In this document: positions 21,576-31,218 of the stretch, one piece after another
Layout of the letters: the number at the start of each line of letters is the position of its first letter
Numbering within the stretch: the first letter of the stretch is position 1
DNA from: Pseudoxanthomonas kalamensis DSM 18571
GTDB lineage: Bacteria > Pseudomonadota > Gammaproteobacteria > Xanthomonadales > Xanthomonadaceae
DNA: 64,000 bases
Assembly (NCBI RefSeq): GCF_010211745.1
Contig: NZ_PDWQ01000003.1
Location: forward strand, 372,001-436,000
Direction of reading: 5' to 3'
The notes under the pieces: model-generated
Database searches by the model: none
Told to the model about the DNA's origin: nothing
Seen by the model: only the letters and a program-made list of their open reading frames with translations
Made by a program: the position numbers and the translations under genes

Positions 21576-22235
21576 TCAGCGCGGCGGACCGGGCGGGGTG
21601 GCGCGGATGCGGGCCAGCGCCTCGCTCACGCAGGGCGCCAGTTCGTTGCCGGCGGACACGTCCATGCCCAGTTCGGTGACCAGACCGTTGCGCAGGCTGT
21701 AGACCCAGCCATGCACGCTCAGCGCCTGTCCGCGCGCCCAGGCGTCGCGGACGATGGTGGTCTGGCACACGTTCTGCACCTGTTCGACCACGTTCAGTTC
21801 GCACAAACGGTCGTCGGGCACGTGCGCATGCTGCAGGCATTCGCCGTGGCGGTCGGCGACGTCGGCGACGTGACGCAGCCAGTTGTCGGCCAGGCCGACG
21901 CGCTGGCCATGCAACGCGGCTTGCACGCCGCCGCAGCCGTAGTGGCCGACCACCAGGATGCGGCGGACCTGCAGTACGTCGACCGCGAACTGGATTACCG
22001 ACAGGCAGTTCAGGTCGGTATGGACGACGACGTTGGCGATGTTGCGATGGACGAACACTTCGCCCGGCGCCATGTCGACAATCTGGTTGGCTGGCACGCG
22101 CGAGTCGGAGCAGCCGATCCACAGGTATTCGGGCCGCTGCTGCCGCGACAGCCGGGCGAAGAATTCCGGGTCTTCACGATGGATGCGCTCGGACCAGGCC
22201 TGGTTGTTGCGCAGCAGTTGCTTGTAGTCGCTCAT
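21576..22235 (-). CDS. can: Beta-class carbonic anhydrase
   Basis: The enzyme interconverts CO2 and bicarbonate. The 219-residue protein has the zinc ligands of beta-class enzymes: Cys and Asp-Arg in [13 protein letters not shown], and His and Cys in [14 protein letters not shown]. It resembles E. coli Can. It lies 17 bases upstream of haaO in the same run, an unusual partner for the kynurenine genes; supply of bicarbonate for carboxylation is a more general explanation. Confidence 0.93.
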   Translation of the reverse strand: MSDYKQLLRNNQAWSERIHREDPEFFARLSRQQRPEYLWIGCSDSRVPANQIVDMAPGEVFVHRNIANVVVHTDLNCLSVIQFAVDVLQVRRILVVGHYGCGGVQAALHGQRVGLADNWLRHVADVADRHGECLQHAHVPDDRLCELNVVEQVQNVCQTTIVRDAWARGQALSVHGWVYSLRNGLVTELGMDVSAGNELAPCVSEALARIRATPPGPPR

Positions 22236-22311
22236 CGTGTGGATCGGAACGCGGCGTGGCGGAACAGGGGGCGAGTGTGCATGAAGCAGGCGGCGGCGTC
22301 ACGGATCGCGT

Positions 22312-22629
22312 TCAGGCATTCGCACCGAGCGTCTGGATCATGCGCGCGCGCAGGGACTCGTCGTCCTTGCCCTGCGGTGAGGAAACCTCGCCCAGCGAAA
22401 AGCCGCGTTCCAGCGCGTCAGCTTCGTCGAGACCATCGAAGGCGACGAATTCGGCATCGAGCAGGGCGGCGCGTGCGCTGTCCTCGCTTTCGAACGGCTG
22501 GGTGCGGCCGTCGCTGTCCAGCACCTCGGCGGTGCCTGCCTCCAGCACCCGCAGCCGCGCCCAGATCAGGGTGCGGCCCAGGCTGGCCAGCCACCAGTGT
22601 TCGGATGCGGTTTGCGCGGTATCGGTCAT
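22312..22629 (-). CDS. Small acidic hypothetical protein
   Basis: This 105-residue protein of unknown function is acidic in its second half (VAFDGLDEADALERGFSLGEV) and has no signal or membrane segment. Codon use is like that of its neighbours and the gene fits between can and the small membrane-protein gene (22 bases), which supports a real gene. The N-terminal half, WWLASLGRTLIWARLRVLEAG followed by AEVLDSDGRTQPFES, suggests a small beta-rich fold. Confidence 0.65.
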   Translation of the reverse strand: MTDTAQTASEHWWLASLGRTLIWARLRVLEAGTAEVLDSDGRTQPFESEDSARAALLDAEFVAFDGLDEADALERGFSLGEVSSPQGKDDESLRARMIQTLGANA

Positions 22630-22651
22630 GGTGTTCTCCGGAGTTCTGCGG

Positions 22652-22966
22652 CTAGCCGCCGAGGGCGGGGACCAGCGAACCCAGCCACAGCAGGCCAGCC
22701 ATCAGCAGGCCGACGAAGATCGTCATCAGCGATAGCCAGGCCGGAGTGGCCAGGCCGGTCAGCGAAGGGTCGCCGGTCTCGCGGTAGCGGCGACTCAGCA
22801 GCCAGCCGAGCGCGTCCGGACTCATCCAGGCGCCGGCGCCGAAGCGCTCGGACAGCGCGGGATGACGGTCGCGCACATGCACCAAGGTCAGCGGCCAGAA
22901 GATCAGCAGGGCGCAGAATCCGGCCACGGCGATGGCCACGAACAGCAGTGCGAAGAACAGGATCAT
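22652..22966 (-). CDS. Small two-helix membrane protein, unknown function
   Basis: The 104-residue protein has an N-terminal membrane segment (residues 2-27) and a C-terminal one (about residues 77-97), joined by a roughly 45-residue soluble loop with charged residues. No known family is recognised. It begins six bases after the asnS stop, so it is very likely cotranslated with it. Confidence 0.65.
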   Translation of the reverse strand: MILFFALLFVAIAVAGFCALLIFWPLTLVHVRDRHPALSERFGAGAWMSPDALGWLLSRRYRETGDPSLTGLATPAWLSLMTIFVGLLMAGLLWLGSLVPALGG

Positions 22967-22972
22967 GACAAC

Positions 22973-24373
<1,401 letters not shown>

Positions 24374-24485
24374 TGCCTTGATTCCTTGCCTTGCCGACGC
24401 CACTGTGGAACGCGAAGTTTACCGTAGCGGCGGGACGAACCGGCGTGTTCCGGGGCTGGAACGCCGGCCGTTCACCGGCGCCGGC

Positions 24486-24504
24486 TATAATCGGCCCCGA
24501 GGAG
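24486..24504 (+). promoter_or_regulatory. Perfect -10 box and ribosome site of the IscA-like gene
   Basis: TATAAT at 24486-24491 is followed by GAGGAG at 24499-24504, eight bases before the ATG. No recognisable -35 hexamer lies 16-18 bases upstream, so an activator may be needed. The transcript leader would be only about 14 bases. Confidence 0.55.
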
Positions 24505-24511
24505 TTTTGCC

Positions 24512-24850
24512 ATGAGCGTTTCCCTGACCCCCGCCGCCCTGCAACGCGTGCGCCATTTCGTCGAGGCGTCGTCCGGCGTGCTCGGCCTGCGTTTCGGCGT
24601 CGCCAGGACCGGCTGCTCGGGCTGGGGCTACGTCACCGACCTGGCCCGCGAACAGCGCGAAGGCGATACCGTGTTCGAGCAGGACGGGGTGCGGATCTTC
24701 GTCGATGCCGACAGCCTGCCGATGGTGGAAGGCACCGAGATCGATTTCGGCAAGCAGGGGCTGTCCGAGATATTCAGCTTCCGCAACCCCAACGCTACTG
24801 CCGAATGCGGCTGCGGCGAAAGCTTCACCACCCGCGCCGACGCAGCCTGA
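24512..24850 (+). CDS. IscA/ErpA/HesB-type iron-sulfur cluster carrier
   Basis: A-type carriers pass Fe-S clusters to target proteins. The 112-residue protein has the three conserved cysteines: Cys35 in RTGCSGWGY, and Cys99 and Cys101 in the C-terminal CGCG motif. The fold pattern (LTPAALQRVRHFV, then DFGKQGLSEIFSFRNPNA) fits the family. It stands apart from any isc or suf cluster, so it cannot be assigned to IscA, SufA or ErpA. It is divergent from asnS and probably has its own promoter. Confidence 0.9.
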   Translation: MSVSLTPAALQRVRHFVEASSGVLGLRFGVARTGCSGWGYVTDLAREQREGDTVFEQDGVRIFVDADSLPMVEGTEIDFGKQGLSEIFSFRNPNATAECGCGESFTTRADAA

Positions 24851-24967
24851 TTCCAGTCGATTTGCCGCCAATTTGCAGTCTGACCCGCGGCCATCCGCGG
24901 CTGGCGTGAACGTTTTTCTACGGCGCCTGTGCGATGCTGGCGGCTCAGTCATAACGTAGGAAGCCTG

Positions 24968-25141
24968 GTGGCCACAGCCAACAAGAACAAGTCCTCCAAG
25001 TCGTTTTCCGGCGCCAAGGGCGGCAAGTCCGGCCCGACGGTCACCTCGGAACGGATCGAGCAGGACATCGCCGAGTTCGAGAAATCCGGCGGCAAGATCG
25101 AGAAACTGGGCAATACCAATACCTTCAAGAAGCTTCGCTGA
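24968..25141 (+). CDS. Small lysine-rich protein, unknown function
   Basis: This 57-residue protein starts at GTG 24968 with AGGA seven bases upstream. Its N-terminal 25 residues are Lys/Ser/Gly-rich and probably disordered (ATANKNKSSKSFSGAKGGK); the C-terminal half forms a likely helix and loop, RIEQDIAEFEKSGGKIEKLG. The pattern of a basic or flexible arm plus an F-x-x-x-GGK motif is loosely like RNA-polymerase-binding SutA proteins, but this is a weak impression only. It lies between an Fe-S carrier gene and rlmD, same strand. Confidence 0.6.
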   Translation: MATANKNKSSKSFSGAKGGKSGPTVTSERIEQDIAEFEKSGGKIEKLGNTNTFKKLR

Positions 25142-25223
25142 GCCCGCGCGAACACGGCGTCACGGGCGGGCGGCAGCAATCTGCGACAATCTGCGGCCCC
25201 GAACTGCCCGCAGCCCCCGCCAC

Positions 25224-26573
25224 GTGGCCCGCCATCGCGCTCCCCGCATCGACCGCACCCCTTTCGAAGCCGACATCCTCGACCTGAGCCACGACGGACG
25301 TGGCGTCGCCCGCCGCGAAGGCGAGGGCGGCAAGGTCACCTTCGTCTCCGGCGCCCTGCCCGGGGAGCGCGTGCTGGCCGAGCAGACGGCCAAAAGCCGG
25401 CATTTCGACCAGGCTAGGACGCTGCAAGTACTGCAGGCCTCGCCCGACCGGGTCGAGCCGCGTTGCGCACATTTCGGCACCTGCGGCGGCTGCGTGCTGC
25501 AGCACCTGGCCGAGGACCGCCAGATCGCCGCCAAGCAGCGCGTGCTGCTGGAGAATTTCGAGCGCATCGGCCATGTCGCCACGGAAACGGTGCTGCCGCC
25601 GCTGACCGCCGACAGCTGGGGCTACCGGCGCAAGGGCCGGTTCTCGGTGCGCCGGGTCGAGAAGAAGGGCAAGACCCTGGTTGGTTTCCGCGAGCAGGAC
25701 CCGCGATTCGTCGCCGAACTGTCGGTCTGCCATACGGTGATCCCGCAGATCGGCGAGCGCATCGGCGAGCTGGCGGCGCTGGTCGATGGCCTGCAGGCGC
25801 GCGCGGATATCCCGCAGATCGAATTCATCGCCGGCGATCCGGATGCCGAGTTCGACGGCGTGGCGCTGGTGTTCCGCCACTTGCAGCCCTTGTCCGACGA
25901 CGACCGGGCCGCGCTGACCGCGTTCGCGCAGGCGCATCGCTGGGCGATCTTCCTGCAGCCCGGCGGCATCGACAGCGTGCATCCGTTGTGGCCGCAGGCG
26001 CCGCAACTGGCGTTCCGGCTGACGCCGTGGGAGGTCGAACTGGTGTTCCGGCCACTGGATTTCATCCAGGTCAATGCGCGGCTCAACGAGAAGATGATCG
26101 CGCGTGCCTTCGAACTGCTGAACCCGCAGCCAAGTGACCGCATCCTCGACCTGTTCTGCGGGCTGGGCAATTTCACCCTGCCGCTGGCGCGGCGGGTGGC
26201 CGAGGCGGTCGGGGTGGAAGGCGATGCCAGGTTGGTGGCGCGGGCGCGCGAGAACGCGCAGCGTAACGGGCTGGGCAACGCCAGCTTCCATGCCGCCGAC
26301 CTGACCCAGGACCAGCGCGGGACGCCGTGGATGCGTCAGGGCTTCGACAAGCTGCTGCTGGACCCGCCGCGTTCGGGCGCGATCGAGGTGCTGCAGCAGC
26401 TGCCGCTGAAGCAGTTCGGCCGCATCGTTTACGTCAGCTGCCATCCGGGCTCGCTGGCGCGCGATGCCGGCTATCTGGTCAACGAATGCGGCTTCCGCCT
26501 GCGCCAGGCCGGGGTCATGGACATGTTTCCGCATACCGCGCACGTGGAATCGATTGCATTGTTCGAACGGTGA
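25224..26573 (+). CDS. rlmD: 23S rRNA (uracil-1939-C5)-methyltransferase RlmD
   Basis: RlmD methylates U1939 of 23S rRNA with SAM. The 449-residue protein has a TRAM domain (residues 10-70), then the 4Fe-4S cysteines Cys81, Cys87 and Cys90 (CAHFGTCGGC) with a fourth in ELSVCHTVIP. The methyltransferase domain follows, with ILDLFCGLGNFTLPLA for SAM and IVYVSCHPGSLARD carrying the catalytic Cys. The start is a GTG at 25224; no better start is seen. It ends before a strong palindrome at 26601. Confidence 0.95.
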   Translation: MARHRAPRIDRTPFEADILDLSHDGRGVARREGEGGKVTFVSGALPGERVLAEQTAKSRHFDQARTLQVLQASPDRVEPRCAHFGTCGGCVLQHLAEDRQIAAKQRVLLENFERIGHVATETVLPPLTADSWGYRRKGRFSVRRVEKKGKTLVGFREQDPRFVAELSVCHTVIPQIGERIGELAALVDGLQARADIPQIEFIAGDPDAEFDGVALVFRHLQPLSDDDRAALTAFAQAHRWAIFLQPGGIDSVHPLWPQAPQLAFRLTPWEVELVFRPLDFIQVNARLNEKMIARAFELLNPQPSDRILDLFCGLGNFTLPLARRVAEAVGVEGDARLVARARENAQRNGLGNASFHAADLTQDQRGTPWMRQGFDKLLLDPPRSGAIEVLQQLPLKQFGRIVYVSCHPGSLARDAGYLVNECGFRLRQAGVMDMFPHTAHVESIALFER

Positions 26574-26600
26574 TCCTGGTGTTTTTGCGGCACCCTCGAC

Positions 26601-26632
26601 ATCGTCATCCCGGTTTTCGCCGGGATGACGAT
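26601..26632. repeat. REP-like palindrome, likely 3' end of rlmD
   Basis: ATCGTCATCCCGG and its exact complement are separated by TTTTCG: 13-bp perfect arms. This CGTCATCCCGG-type hairpin is a dispersed element in many proteobacterial genomes. There is no T-tract downstream. It lies 20 bases ahead of the CYTH gene start. Confidence 0.7.
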
Positions 26633-26652
26633 CAAAAACAGAAGCGGAAATC

Positions 26653-27171
26653 ATGGGTATCGAGATCGAACGCAAGTTTCTGGTTGCCGGCGATGGCTGG
26701 CGCGCCGCAGCGCACGAGATGCGGCCGATGGCGCAGGGCTATCTGAACGACCTGTCGATGGTCGAGGGCGGGCAGCAGAAGGCCTCGGTGCGGGTGCGGA
26801 TCGAAGGCGATGCCGCTTTCCTCAACCTGAAGTCGCGCCAGCCGGGCACTACCCGACAGGAATTCGAATACCCGGTCCCGGTCGTCGATGCGCAGGCCTT
26901 GCTGCAGTTGTGCGTCGGCGGGCGGATCGAGAAGCGCCGCCACTACGTCGAGCACGCCGGCCATCTGTGGGAGGTGGACGAATTCCTCGGCGACAATGCC
27001 GGGCTGGTGGTCGCCGAGATCGAACTGGATTCCGCCGACGAGGCCTTCGCGCTGCCGGACTGGGCCGGGCGGCAGGTGACCGACGTGCTGCGCTATTACA
27101 ATCTGGCCCTGGCCTCGCGCCCGTACTCGCAATGGAGCGAGGACGAGCGCCTTGCTACCGACATTCCCTGA
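26653..27171 (+). CDS. CYTH domain protein (triphosphate tunnel metalloenzyme)
   Basis: CYTH proteins form an eight-strand tunnel that binds triphosphates; most bacterial ones hydrolyse inorganic triphosphate and some are class IV adenylyl cyclases. The 172-residue protein carries the ExExK signature at residues 4-8 (EIERKFLV), the paired basic/acidic strands VRVRIEG and LNLKSRQ, and VAEIELDSADEAF near the C-terminus. It is short with no CHAD domain, which fits a simple triphosphatase. It begins the operon with nagZ (17-base gap). Confidence 0.88.
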   Translation: MGIEIERKFLVAGDGWRAAAHEMRPMAQGYLNDLSMVEGGQQKASVRVRIEGDAAFLNLKSRQPGTTRQEFEYPVPVVDAQALLQLCVGGRIEKRRHYVEHAGHLWEVDEFLGDNAGLVVAEIELDSADEAFALPDWAGRQVTDVLRYYNLALASRPYSQWSEDERLATDIP

Positions 27172-27188
27172 ACCCTTAGGATTTCCCC

Positions 27189-28196
27189 ATGCTCGTGATC
27201 GGCGTCTCCGGACTGGAACTGACTGCGCAGGAGCGCGACTGGCTGCAACACGATGCGGTGGCCGGGGTGATCCTGTTCACCCGCAACTTCGCTTCGCGCC
27301 AGCAGGTGGCCGAACTGTCCGCCGCCATCCGCGAGGCCGCGCCGCGTCCGCAGCTGATCTGTGTCGACCAGGAAGGTGGCCGCGTGCAACGCTTCCGCGA
27401 AGGCTACAGCGCGCTGCCGCCGTTGCAGCAGTTCGAGGCGCAGTACGCGCAGGACCCGCAGCAGGCGCTGGCGATGGCCGAAGAGCACGCCTGGCTGATG
27501 GCCAGCGAGATTCGCGCCAGCGGCGTGGACCTGAGTTTCGCCCCGGTGGTGGATCTGGCGCGCGGCAATCGCGCCATCGGCGACCGCGCCTTTGCCGCCG
27601 ACCCGCAGGTGGTGGCCGAATTCACCCGCGCCTACGTGCGCGGCATGCATTCGGCGGAAATGGCGGCCACGCTGAAGCACTTCCCCGGCCACGGCAGCGT
27701 GCTGGAAGACACCCATTTCGACGATGCCGTCGATCCGCGCCCGCTGGAGGCGTTGCGCGCCGAGGATCTGGTGCCGTTCGTGGCCGGGATCGACGCCGGC
27801 GCCGATGCGATGATGATGGCGCACGTGGTCTATCCGGCCGTGGCGCCGGAACCGGCCGGGTATTCCCGGCGCTGGATCGAGGAGATCCTGCGCGGCGAGA
27901 TGGGTTTCCGCGGCGTGGTGTTCTCCGACGACATCGGCATGGCGGCGGCGTTCTCTGCCGGCGGGGTCAAGGCGCGCATCGACGACCACCTGGATGCCGG
28001 CTGCGACGTGGTGCTGGTGTGCGCGCCGAAGCTGGTCGAGGAATCGCTGCGCGCGGTCGAAGGTCGCATGCTCAACACTGCCGCGCTGCTGGGCCTGATC
28101 GGTCGCGGCGCGCTGGGTTGGGACGGGCTGCTGGCCGACGCCCGCTACGATGCGGCGCAATCGCGGCTGCCGGCCACGTCCGGGACGGTGGCCTGA
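27189..28196 (+). CDS. nagZ: Beta-N-acetylhexosaminidase
   Basis: NagZ removes N-acetylglucosamine from anhydro-muropeptides in cell-wall recycling, in the cytoplasm. The 335-residue glycoside hydrolase family 3 protein has ICVDQEGGRVQRFREG, the catalytic loop KHFPGHGSVLEDTH with its Asp-His pair, and the nucleophile in GVVFSDDIGMAAA. Length fits the single-domain Gram-negative enzymes. The stop TGA shares a base with the hpt start (TGATG). Muropeptides processed by NagZ often signal beta-lactamase induction, but no ampR or ampC is seen here. Confidence 0.95.
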   Translation: MLVIGVSGLELTAQERDWLQHDAVAGVILFTRNFASRQQVAELSAAIREAAPRPQLICVDQEGGRVQRFREGYSALPPLQQFEAQYAQDPQQALAMAEEHAWLMASEIRASGVDLSFAPVVDLARGNRAIGDRAFAADPQVVAEFTRAYVRGMHSAEMAATLKHFPGHGSVLEDTHFDDAVDPRPLEALRAEDLVPFVAGIDAGADAMMMAHVVYPAVAPEPAGYSRRWIEEILRGEMGFRGVVFSDDIGMAAAFSAGGVKARIDDHLDAGCDVVLVCAPKLVEESLRAVEGRMLNTAALLGLIGRGALGWDGLLADARYDAAQSRLPATSGTVA

Positions 28197-28759
28197 TGAG
28201 CACGGCGCCGAAACTGGCCGACGCGCTGGCCCAGGCCGAAGTGGTGGTGCCGCGCGCGCGGATCGACGCGGCCATCGCCGACATGGCCGAGGTCATCGCC
28301 CGCGACTACGCCGGCGAGGTGCCGGTGTACCTGAGCATCATGCACGGCGCGCTGCCGTTCGCCGGCCAGCTGGCGCTGGAGCTGGGCGCGCGCGGCATCG
28401 ACCTGACCTTCGATTACCTGCATGCCACCCGCTATCGCGGCGCGACCAGCGGCGGCGACCTGGTGTGGAAGCACCGGCCGGCCACCGCGCTGTACGGCCG
28501 CCGTGTGCTGCTGGTCGACGACATCCTCGACGAAGGCTATACGCTGGCGGCAGTCAGGCAGTGGTGTCTGGAGCAGGGCGCGACCGACGTGCGGATCGCG
28601 GCAATGACGGTCAAGGCGCACGACCGCGTGGTCGATGGCGTCAGCGCCGATTACGTCGGGCTGGAAGTGCCGGACCGCTATGTGTTCGGTTTCGGCATGG
28701 ACTTTCACGAGCAGGGCCGCAGCCTGCCCGACATCTACGCGCTGAAGGACGACGCGTGA
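28196..28759 (+). CDS. hpt: Hypoxanthine-guanine phosphoribosyltransferase
   Basis: The enzyme joins hypoxanthine or guanine to PRPP to make IMP or GMP. The 187-residue type I PRTase shows VYLSIMHGALPFAGQLA at the PPi loop and RVLLVDDILDEGYTLAA as the PRPP signature. The flexible-loop region is DYLHATRYRGATSGG. It overlaps nagZ by one base and mtiP by four, so all are cotranslated. Its neighbour MtiP releases hypoxanthine, the substrate of this enzyme. Confidence 0.93.
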   Translation: MSTAPKLADALAQAEVVVPRARIDAAIADMAEVIARDYAGEVPVYLSIMHGALPFAGQLALELGARGIDLTFDYLHATRYRGATSGGDLVWKHRPATALYGRRVLLVDDILDEGYTLAAVRQWCLEQGATDVRIAAMTVKAHDRVVDGVSADYVGLEVPDRYVFGFGMDFHEQGRSLPDIYALKDDA

Positions 28760-29502
28760 GCCGGATCGCGCTGGCGGTGATCGGCGGCACCGGGGTGTAC
28801 CGGCTAGCCGAACTGCAGGACGTCGACAGTCGCGAGTTCGACACGCCCTATGGCAAGCCTTCCGGCCCGGTCCGCATCGGTAGCCTGCTCGGCCAGCGCG
28901 TGGCCTTCCTGGCTCGCCACGGCGAAGGCCACTCGGTGCCGCCGCACCAGGTAAACTACCGTGCCAATCTCGCCGCGCTGAAGCAGGCCGGTGCGCAGCG
29001 GGTGCTGGCGCTGAACACCGTCGGCGGCATCGGCGAGGCCTACGGTCCGCGCGTGCTGGCCTGTCCGGACCAGCTGATCGACTACACCTGGGGCCGGGTC
29101 TCGACCCTGTGCGAGGAACCGGGCAGTGAGGTGCTGCACGTGGATTTCGGCGAGCCCTACACCCAGCAGCTGCGGCTCAAGCTGCTGGCGGCGGCGCGGG
29201 TGACCGGGGCCGCGGTGGTGGACGGCGGTTGCTACGGCGTTACCCAGGGGCCGCGACTGGAAACCCGTGCCGAGATCGCCCGCTTGCGCCGCGACGGCTG
29301 CGATCTGGTCGGCATGACCGGGATGCCGGAAGCCGGGCTGGCGCGCGAACTGGGGCTGGAATACGCCTGCCTGGCGATCGTCGCCAACTGGGCCGCTGGC
29401 TGCGGTGTCGGCGAGGAAATCACCCTGGCCGAGGTGCTGGCCAACGTCGAGGCGGCTTCGGCCGGCCTGCCCGAGTTGGTGGCGGAGCTGGCCAGGGGCT
29501 GA
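28756..29502 (+). CDS. mtiP: S-methyl-5'-thioinosine phosphorylase
   Basis: MtiP cleaves methylthioinosine, derived from polyamine synthesis by-product, to hypoxanthine and methylthioribose-1-phosphate. The 248-residue protein is a PNP/MTAP family member: [10 protein letters not shown] at the phosphate site, [21 protein letters not shown], and [16 protein letters not shown] for the ribose site. The purine-site segment reads VANWAAGCG, with Asn where adenosine-type MTAPs have Asp, in line with a 6-oxopurine substrate (inference). The GTG start at 28756 overlaps the hpt stop. Confidence 0.88.
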   Translation: MSRIALAVIGGTGVYRLAELQDVDSREFDTPYGKPSGPVRIGSLLGQRVAFLARHGEGHSVPPHQVNYRANLAALKQAGAQRVLALNTVGGIGEAYGPRVLACPDQLIDYTWGRVSTLCEEPGSEVLHVDFGEPYTQQLRLKLLAAARVTGAAVVDGGCYGVTQGPRLETRAEIARLRRDGCDLVGMTGMPEAGLARELGLEYACLAIVANWAAGCGVGEEITLAEVLANVEAASAGLPELVAELARG

Positions 29503-29512
29503 GCCGCACCGA

Positions 29513-29541
29513 TTGTCAAGCCGGTGGCGAATTTGCATACT
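29513..29541 (+). promoter_or_regulatory. Candidate promoter of the cold-shock gene
   Basis: TTGTCA (29513-29518) and CATACT (29536-29541) are separated by 17 bases. The transcript would have a leader near 60 bases. Confidence 0.45.
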
Positions 29542-29552
29542 CCGCCAGCATG

Positions 29553-29569
29553 CCTGTCTTTCCGACAGG
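29553..29569 (+). promoter_or_regulatory. Leader hairpin of the cold-shock gene
   Basis: CCTGTC-TTTCC-GACAGG forms a 6-bp stem in the 5' leader, upstream of the ribosome site CAGGAA. Cold-shock genes often carry structured leaders that change with temperature; no function is shown for this one. Confidence 0.4.
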
Positions 29570-29606
29570 TCTGCGTACCCCAAATCCACCCAGGAACATC
29601 AGTGCT

Positions 29607-29813
29607 ATGCCGTACGGTACCGTTAAATGGTTCAACGACGCGAAGGGCTTCGGCTTCATCACCCCGGAAGATGGCAGCGCGGACGTGTTTGCGCATTTTT
29701 CCGCGATCAACTCCAAGGGCTTCCGTTCGCTGCAGGAAGGCCAACGCGTCAGCTATGAAGTGACGCAAGGTCCGAAGGGCGCGCAGGCGTCCAACATCAC
29801 TCCGGTGGAGTGA
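29607..29813 (+). CDS. Cold-shock protein, CspA family
   Basis: CspA-family proteins bind single-stranded RNA and DNA and act as RNA chaperones. The 68-residue protein has both RNA-binding motifs, KGFGFI (RNP1) and VFAHF (RNP2), and the typical start [12 protein letters not shown]. It is monocistronic, with its own candidate promoter, a structured leader and a strong terminator 24 bases downstream. Whether it is cold-induced or constitutive cannot be told from sequence. Confidence 0.95.
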   Translation: MPYGTVKWFNDAKGFGFITPEDGSADVFAHFSAINSKGFRSLQEGQRVSYEVTQGPKGAQASNITPVE

Positions 29814-29837
29814 GCATTCGCTCCGGAATTTTCCGAA

Positions 29838-29859
29838 CCCCGCTTCGGCGGGGTTTTTT
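29838..29859 (+). terminator. Rho-independent terminator of the cold-shock gene
   Basis: CCCCGC-TTCG-GCGGGG forms a 6-bp stem with a stable TTCG tetraloop and is followed by six T residues. Confidence 0.9.
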
Positions 29860-29883
29860 GTGGGCGACGGCGGGGCGGCTTGC

Positions 29884-31134
29884 ATGAATACGGTCATGGA
29901 TATCGCCATCGTCGGCTACGGCACGGCGGGCCAGGCCGCGGCGGTGCTGCTGTCGCGCGATGGCCATCGCGTCCGGGTATTCGAACAGGCGCCACAGCCG
30001 GGCCCGGTCGGCGCCGGTTTCCTGCTGCAGCCCAGCGGCTTGCAGGTGCTGTGGCGGATGGGCCTGCTGGACGCGGTGCTGGCGCACGGTGCGCCGATCG
30101 CGCGTCTGTACGGGGAAACGCCGAAGGGTCGGTCGGTCATGGACATGCGCTACGCGGCGCTGGATGCGCGGCTGTTTGGCTTGGGCATGCAGCGCGGAGC
30201 CTTGTTTTCGCTGCTGGATGAAGCCTGGCGGGACCGCGCCGGCCTGCATGCCGGCTGCAGGATCGAAGCGGTCGATGCCGAGCATGGCCGCCTGCGCGAC
30301 GGCGAGGGCCGCTGGCACGGGCCGTTCGATCTGGTGATCGCCGCCGATGGGTCGGCGTCCGGTCTGCGTTCGGCGCTGCCGGGGCGGCGAGTCGAACGGC
30401 CATACCCGTGGGGCGCTCTATGGTGCCTGTTGCCGGCTCTGGATTGGCCATGCCGAAACGAACTCCGTCAGCGCTACGTGGCGGCGCGCAAGATGATCGG
30501 ACTGCTGCCGGTCGGCACCCGTCCCGGCGACGGCGTGCCGCGCCTGAGCTTCTTCTGGAGCCTGCCGTCCTGCGACTTCGAGGCCTGGGCTGCGGGCGAC
30601 CTGCAGGTCTGGAAGTCGGAAGTGGCCGCGATCTGGCCGCAGGCCGGCGAGTGGCTGGAACCGGTCACCCGGCATGTGGATCTGGCGCGCGCCGGTTACC
30701 GGGACATCGTCCTGCACGAAAATTGGCACAGCGGCCGCATGGTGCTGGTTGGAGACGCCGCGCACGGCATGAGTCCGCAACTCGGACAAGGCGTCAACAT
30801 GGCCTTGCAGGATGCCGAGGCGCTGCGCGACGCGTTGCGCGAATGCGCCGGCACCGGTGAAGCGCTGGCGCAGTACCAATTGCGCCGCCGCCGGCATGTG
30901 GCGATCTACCAGTTCTGGAGCCGCTGGCTGACGCCGCTGTTCCAGTCCGAACACGACACCTTTGCCCGCCTGCGCGATCTGTCGTTCCTGCCGCTGGGCC
31001 GTTTGCCGGGTGGTCGCGGCCACATGCTGCGGGTGCTCAGCGACACCCAGCGAGGCTGGTTCGGCCGGCTACCGCTGCAACCGGGCTTCATCGCAGCGAT
31101 GGCGCGGCATGCACCCGGCGATCCGAACGACTGA
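29884..31134 (+). CDS. FAD-dependent monooxygenase (PHBH/UbiH-type fold)
   Basis: The 416-residue protein is a group A flavin hydroxylase. It has the FAD dinucleotide fold IAIVGYGTAGQAAAVLL, the central DG segment LVIAADGSASGLRSALPG, and the C-terminal GDAAHGMSPQLGQGVNMALQDAEAL. The substrate is unknown: the residues between these motifs do not match ubiquinone hydroxylases clearly. ATG at 29884 is used; 29899 is an alternative. It follows the cold-shock terminator and has no obvious partner gene. Confidence 0.85.
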   Translation: MNTVMDIAIVGYGTAGQAAAVLLSRDGHRVRVFEQAPQPGPVGAGFLLQPSGLQVLWRMGLLDAVLAHGAPIARLYGETPKGRSVMDMRYAALDARLFGLGMQRGALFSLLDEAWRDRAGLHAGCRIEAVDAEHGRLRDGEGRWHGPFDLVIAADGSASGLRSALPGRRVERPYPWGALWCLLPALDWPCRNELRQRYVAARKMIGLLPVGTRPGDGVPRLSFFWSLPSCDFEAWAAGDLQVWKSEVAAIWPQAGEWLEPVTRHVDLARAGYRDIVLHENWHSGRMVLVGDAAHGMSPQLGQGVNMALQDAEALRDALRECAGTGEALAQYQLRRRRHVAIYQFWSRWLTPLFQSEHDTFARLRDLSFLPLGRLPGGRGHMLRVLSDTQRGWFGRLPLQPGFIAAMARHAPGDPND

Positions 31135-31218
31135 GCAGGTGGCGGCATCGGCCATCACCATGCGCTAAGGTATGGGCAGGATCGGTTGGCGGGCAGGAGC
31201 CGCCGCAGAGGAGGGCCG

